From the NCBI GenBank assembly GCA_937873435.1, contig CALMWM010000248.1:1-6152 (forward strand): a stretch of 6,152 nucleotides of DNA, written 5' to 3'. A program made the translations under genes and the position numbers. This document shows positions 6,132 to 6,152 of this stretch, piece by piece. The notes under the pieces are model-generated. The model ran no database searches. It was not told the DNA's origin and worked only from the letters and a program-made list of their open reading frames with translations. Each line of letters starts with the position of its first letter. Positions within the stretch are counted from its first letter, which is position 1. This stretch comes from an uncultured Gallionellaceae bacterium. GTDB lineage: Bacteria > Pseudomonadota > Gammaproteobacteria > Burkholderiales > Sulfuricellaceae.

Positions 6132-6152
6132 GCCCTCGGTTTACTGGGGGCG

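Noticed and set aside
1..6152. CRISPR array, insertion sequence, tRNA or rRNA gene, prophage or defence genes
   Set aside because: I looked for spaced repeats, terminal inverted repeats, cloverleaf-like segments and transposase or integrase motifs and saw none. The genes are ordinary chromosomal division and envelope genes.

Overview
The window is a piece of a Gram-negative, moderately GC-rich proteobacterial chromosome. The gene set and the protein sequences suggest a betaproteobacterium; this is an impression from reading them, not a search result. All confidently called genes lie on the minus strand, so the biological reading order runs from high to low coordinates.

Right part (about 4828-6152): a 394-residue outer-membrane beta-barrel (porin-like) protein with a clear signal peptide and a C-terminal phenylalanine. 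Its upstream region holds a perfect 7-bp inverted repeat and a TATACT -10-like hexamer. A hairpin followed by a T-rich tract about 110-145 bases past its stop codon is a plausible intrinsic terminator.

Middle (4393-4827): an AT-richer spacer with no convincing gene. Its left end is the control region of the division and cell-wall (dcw) cluster: a good sigma70-type promoter (TTGACC, 17-base spacer, TATAGT). Four GTGGG/GTGGT boxes at an exact 10-bp period start inside the -10 element. These match the known MraZ operator pattern.

Left part (1-4392): the start of the dcw cluster in its classical order, mraZ, rsmH (mraW), ftsL, ftsI, murE. The last gene is cut by the window edge. The five genes are packed head to tail (2-base gap, 0-base gap, GTGA overlap, ATGA overlap), as expected of one translationally coupled operon. 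MraZ is the operon regulator and RsmH methylates 16S rRNA. FtsL and FtsI belong to the divisome, where FtsI is the septal transpeptidase. MurE adds the third amino acid to the peptidoglycan stem peptide in the cytoplasm.

Nothing here looks like an undescribed defence or mobile system. The points most worth a second look are the four-box MraZ operator overlapping the promoter, a hairpin at the mraZ/rsmH junction, the palindrome ahead of the porin gene, and the uncertain family of the porin.
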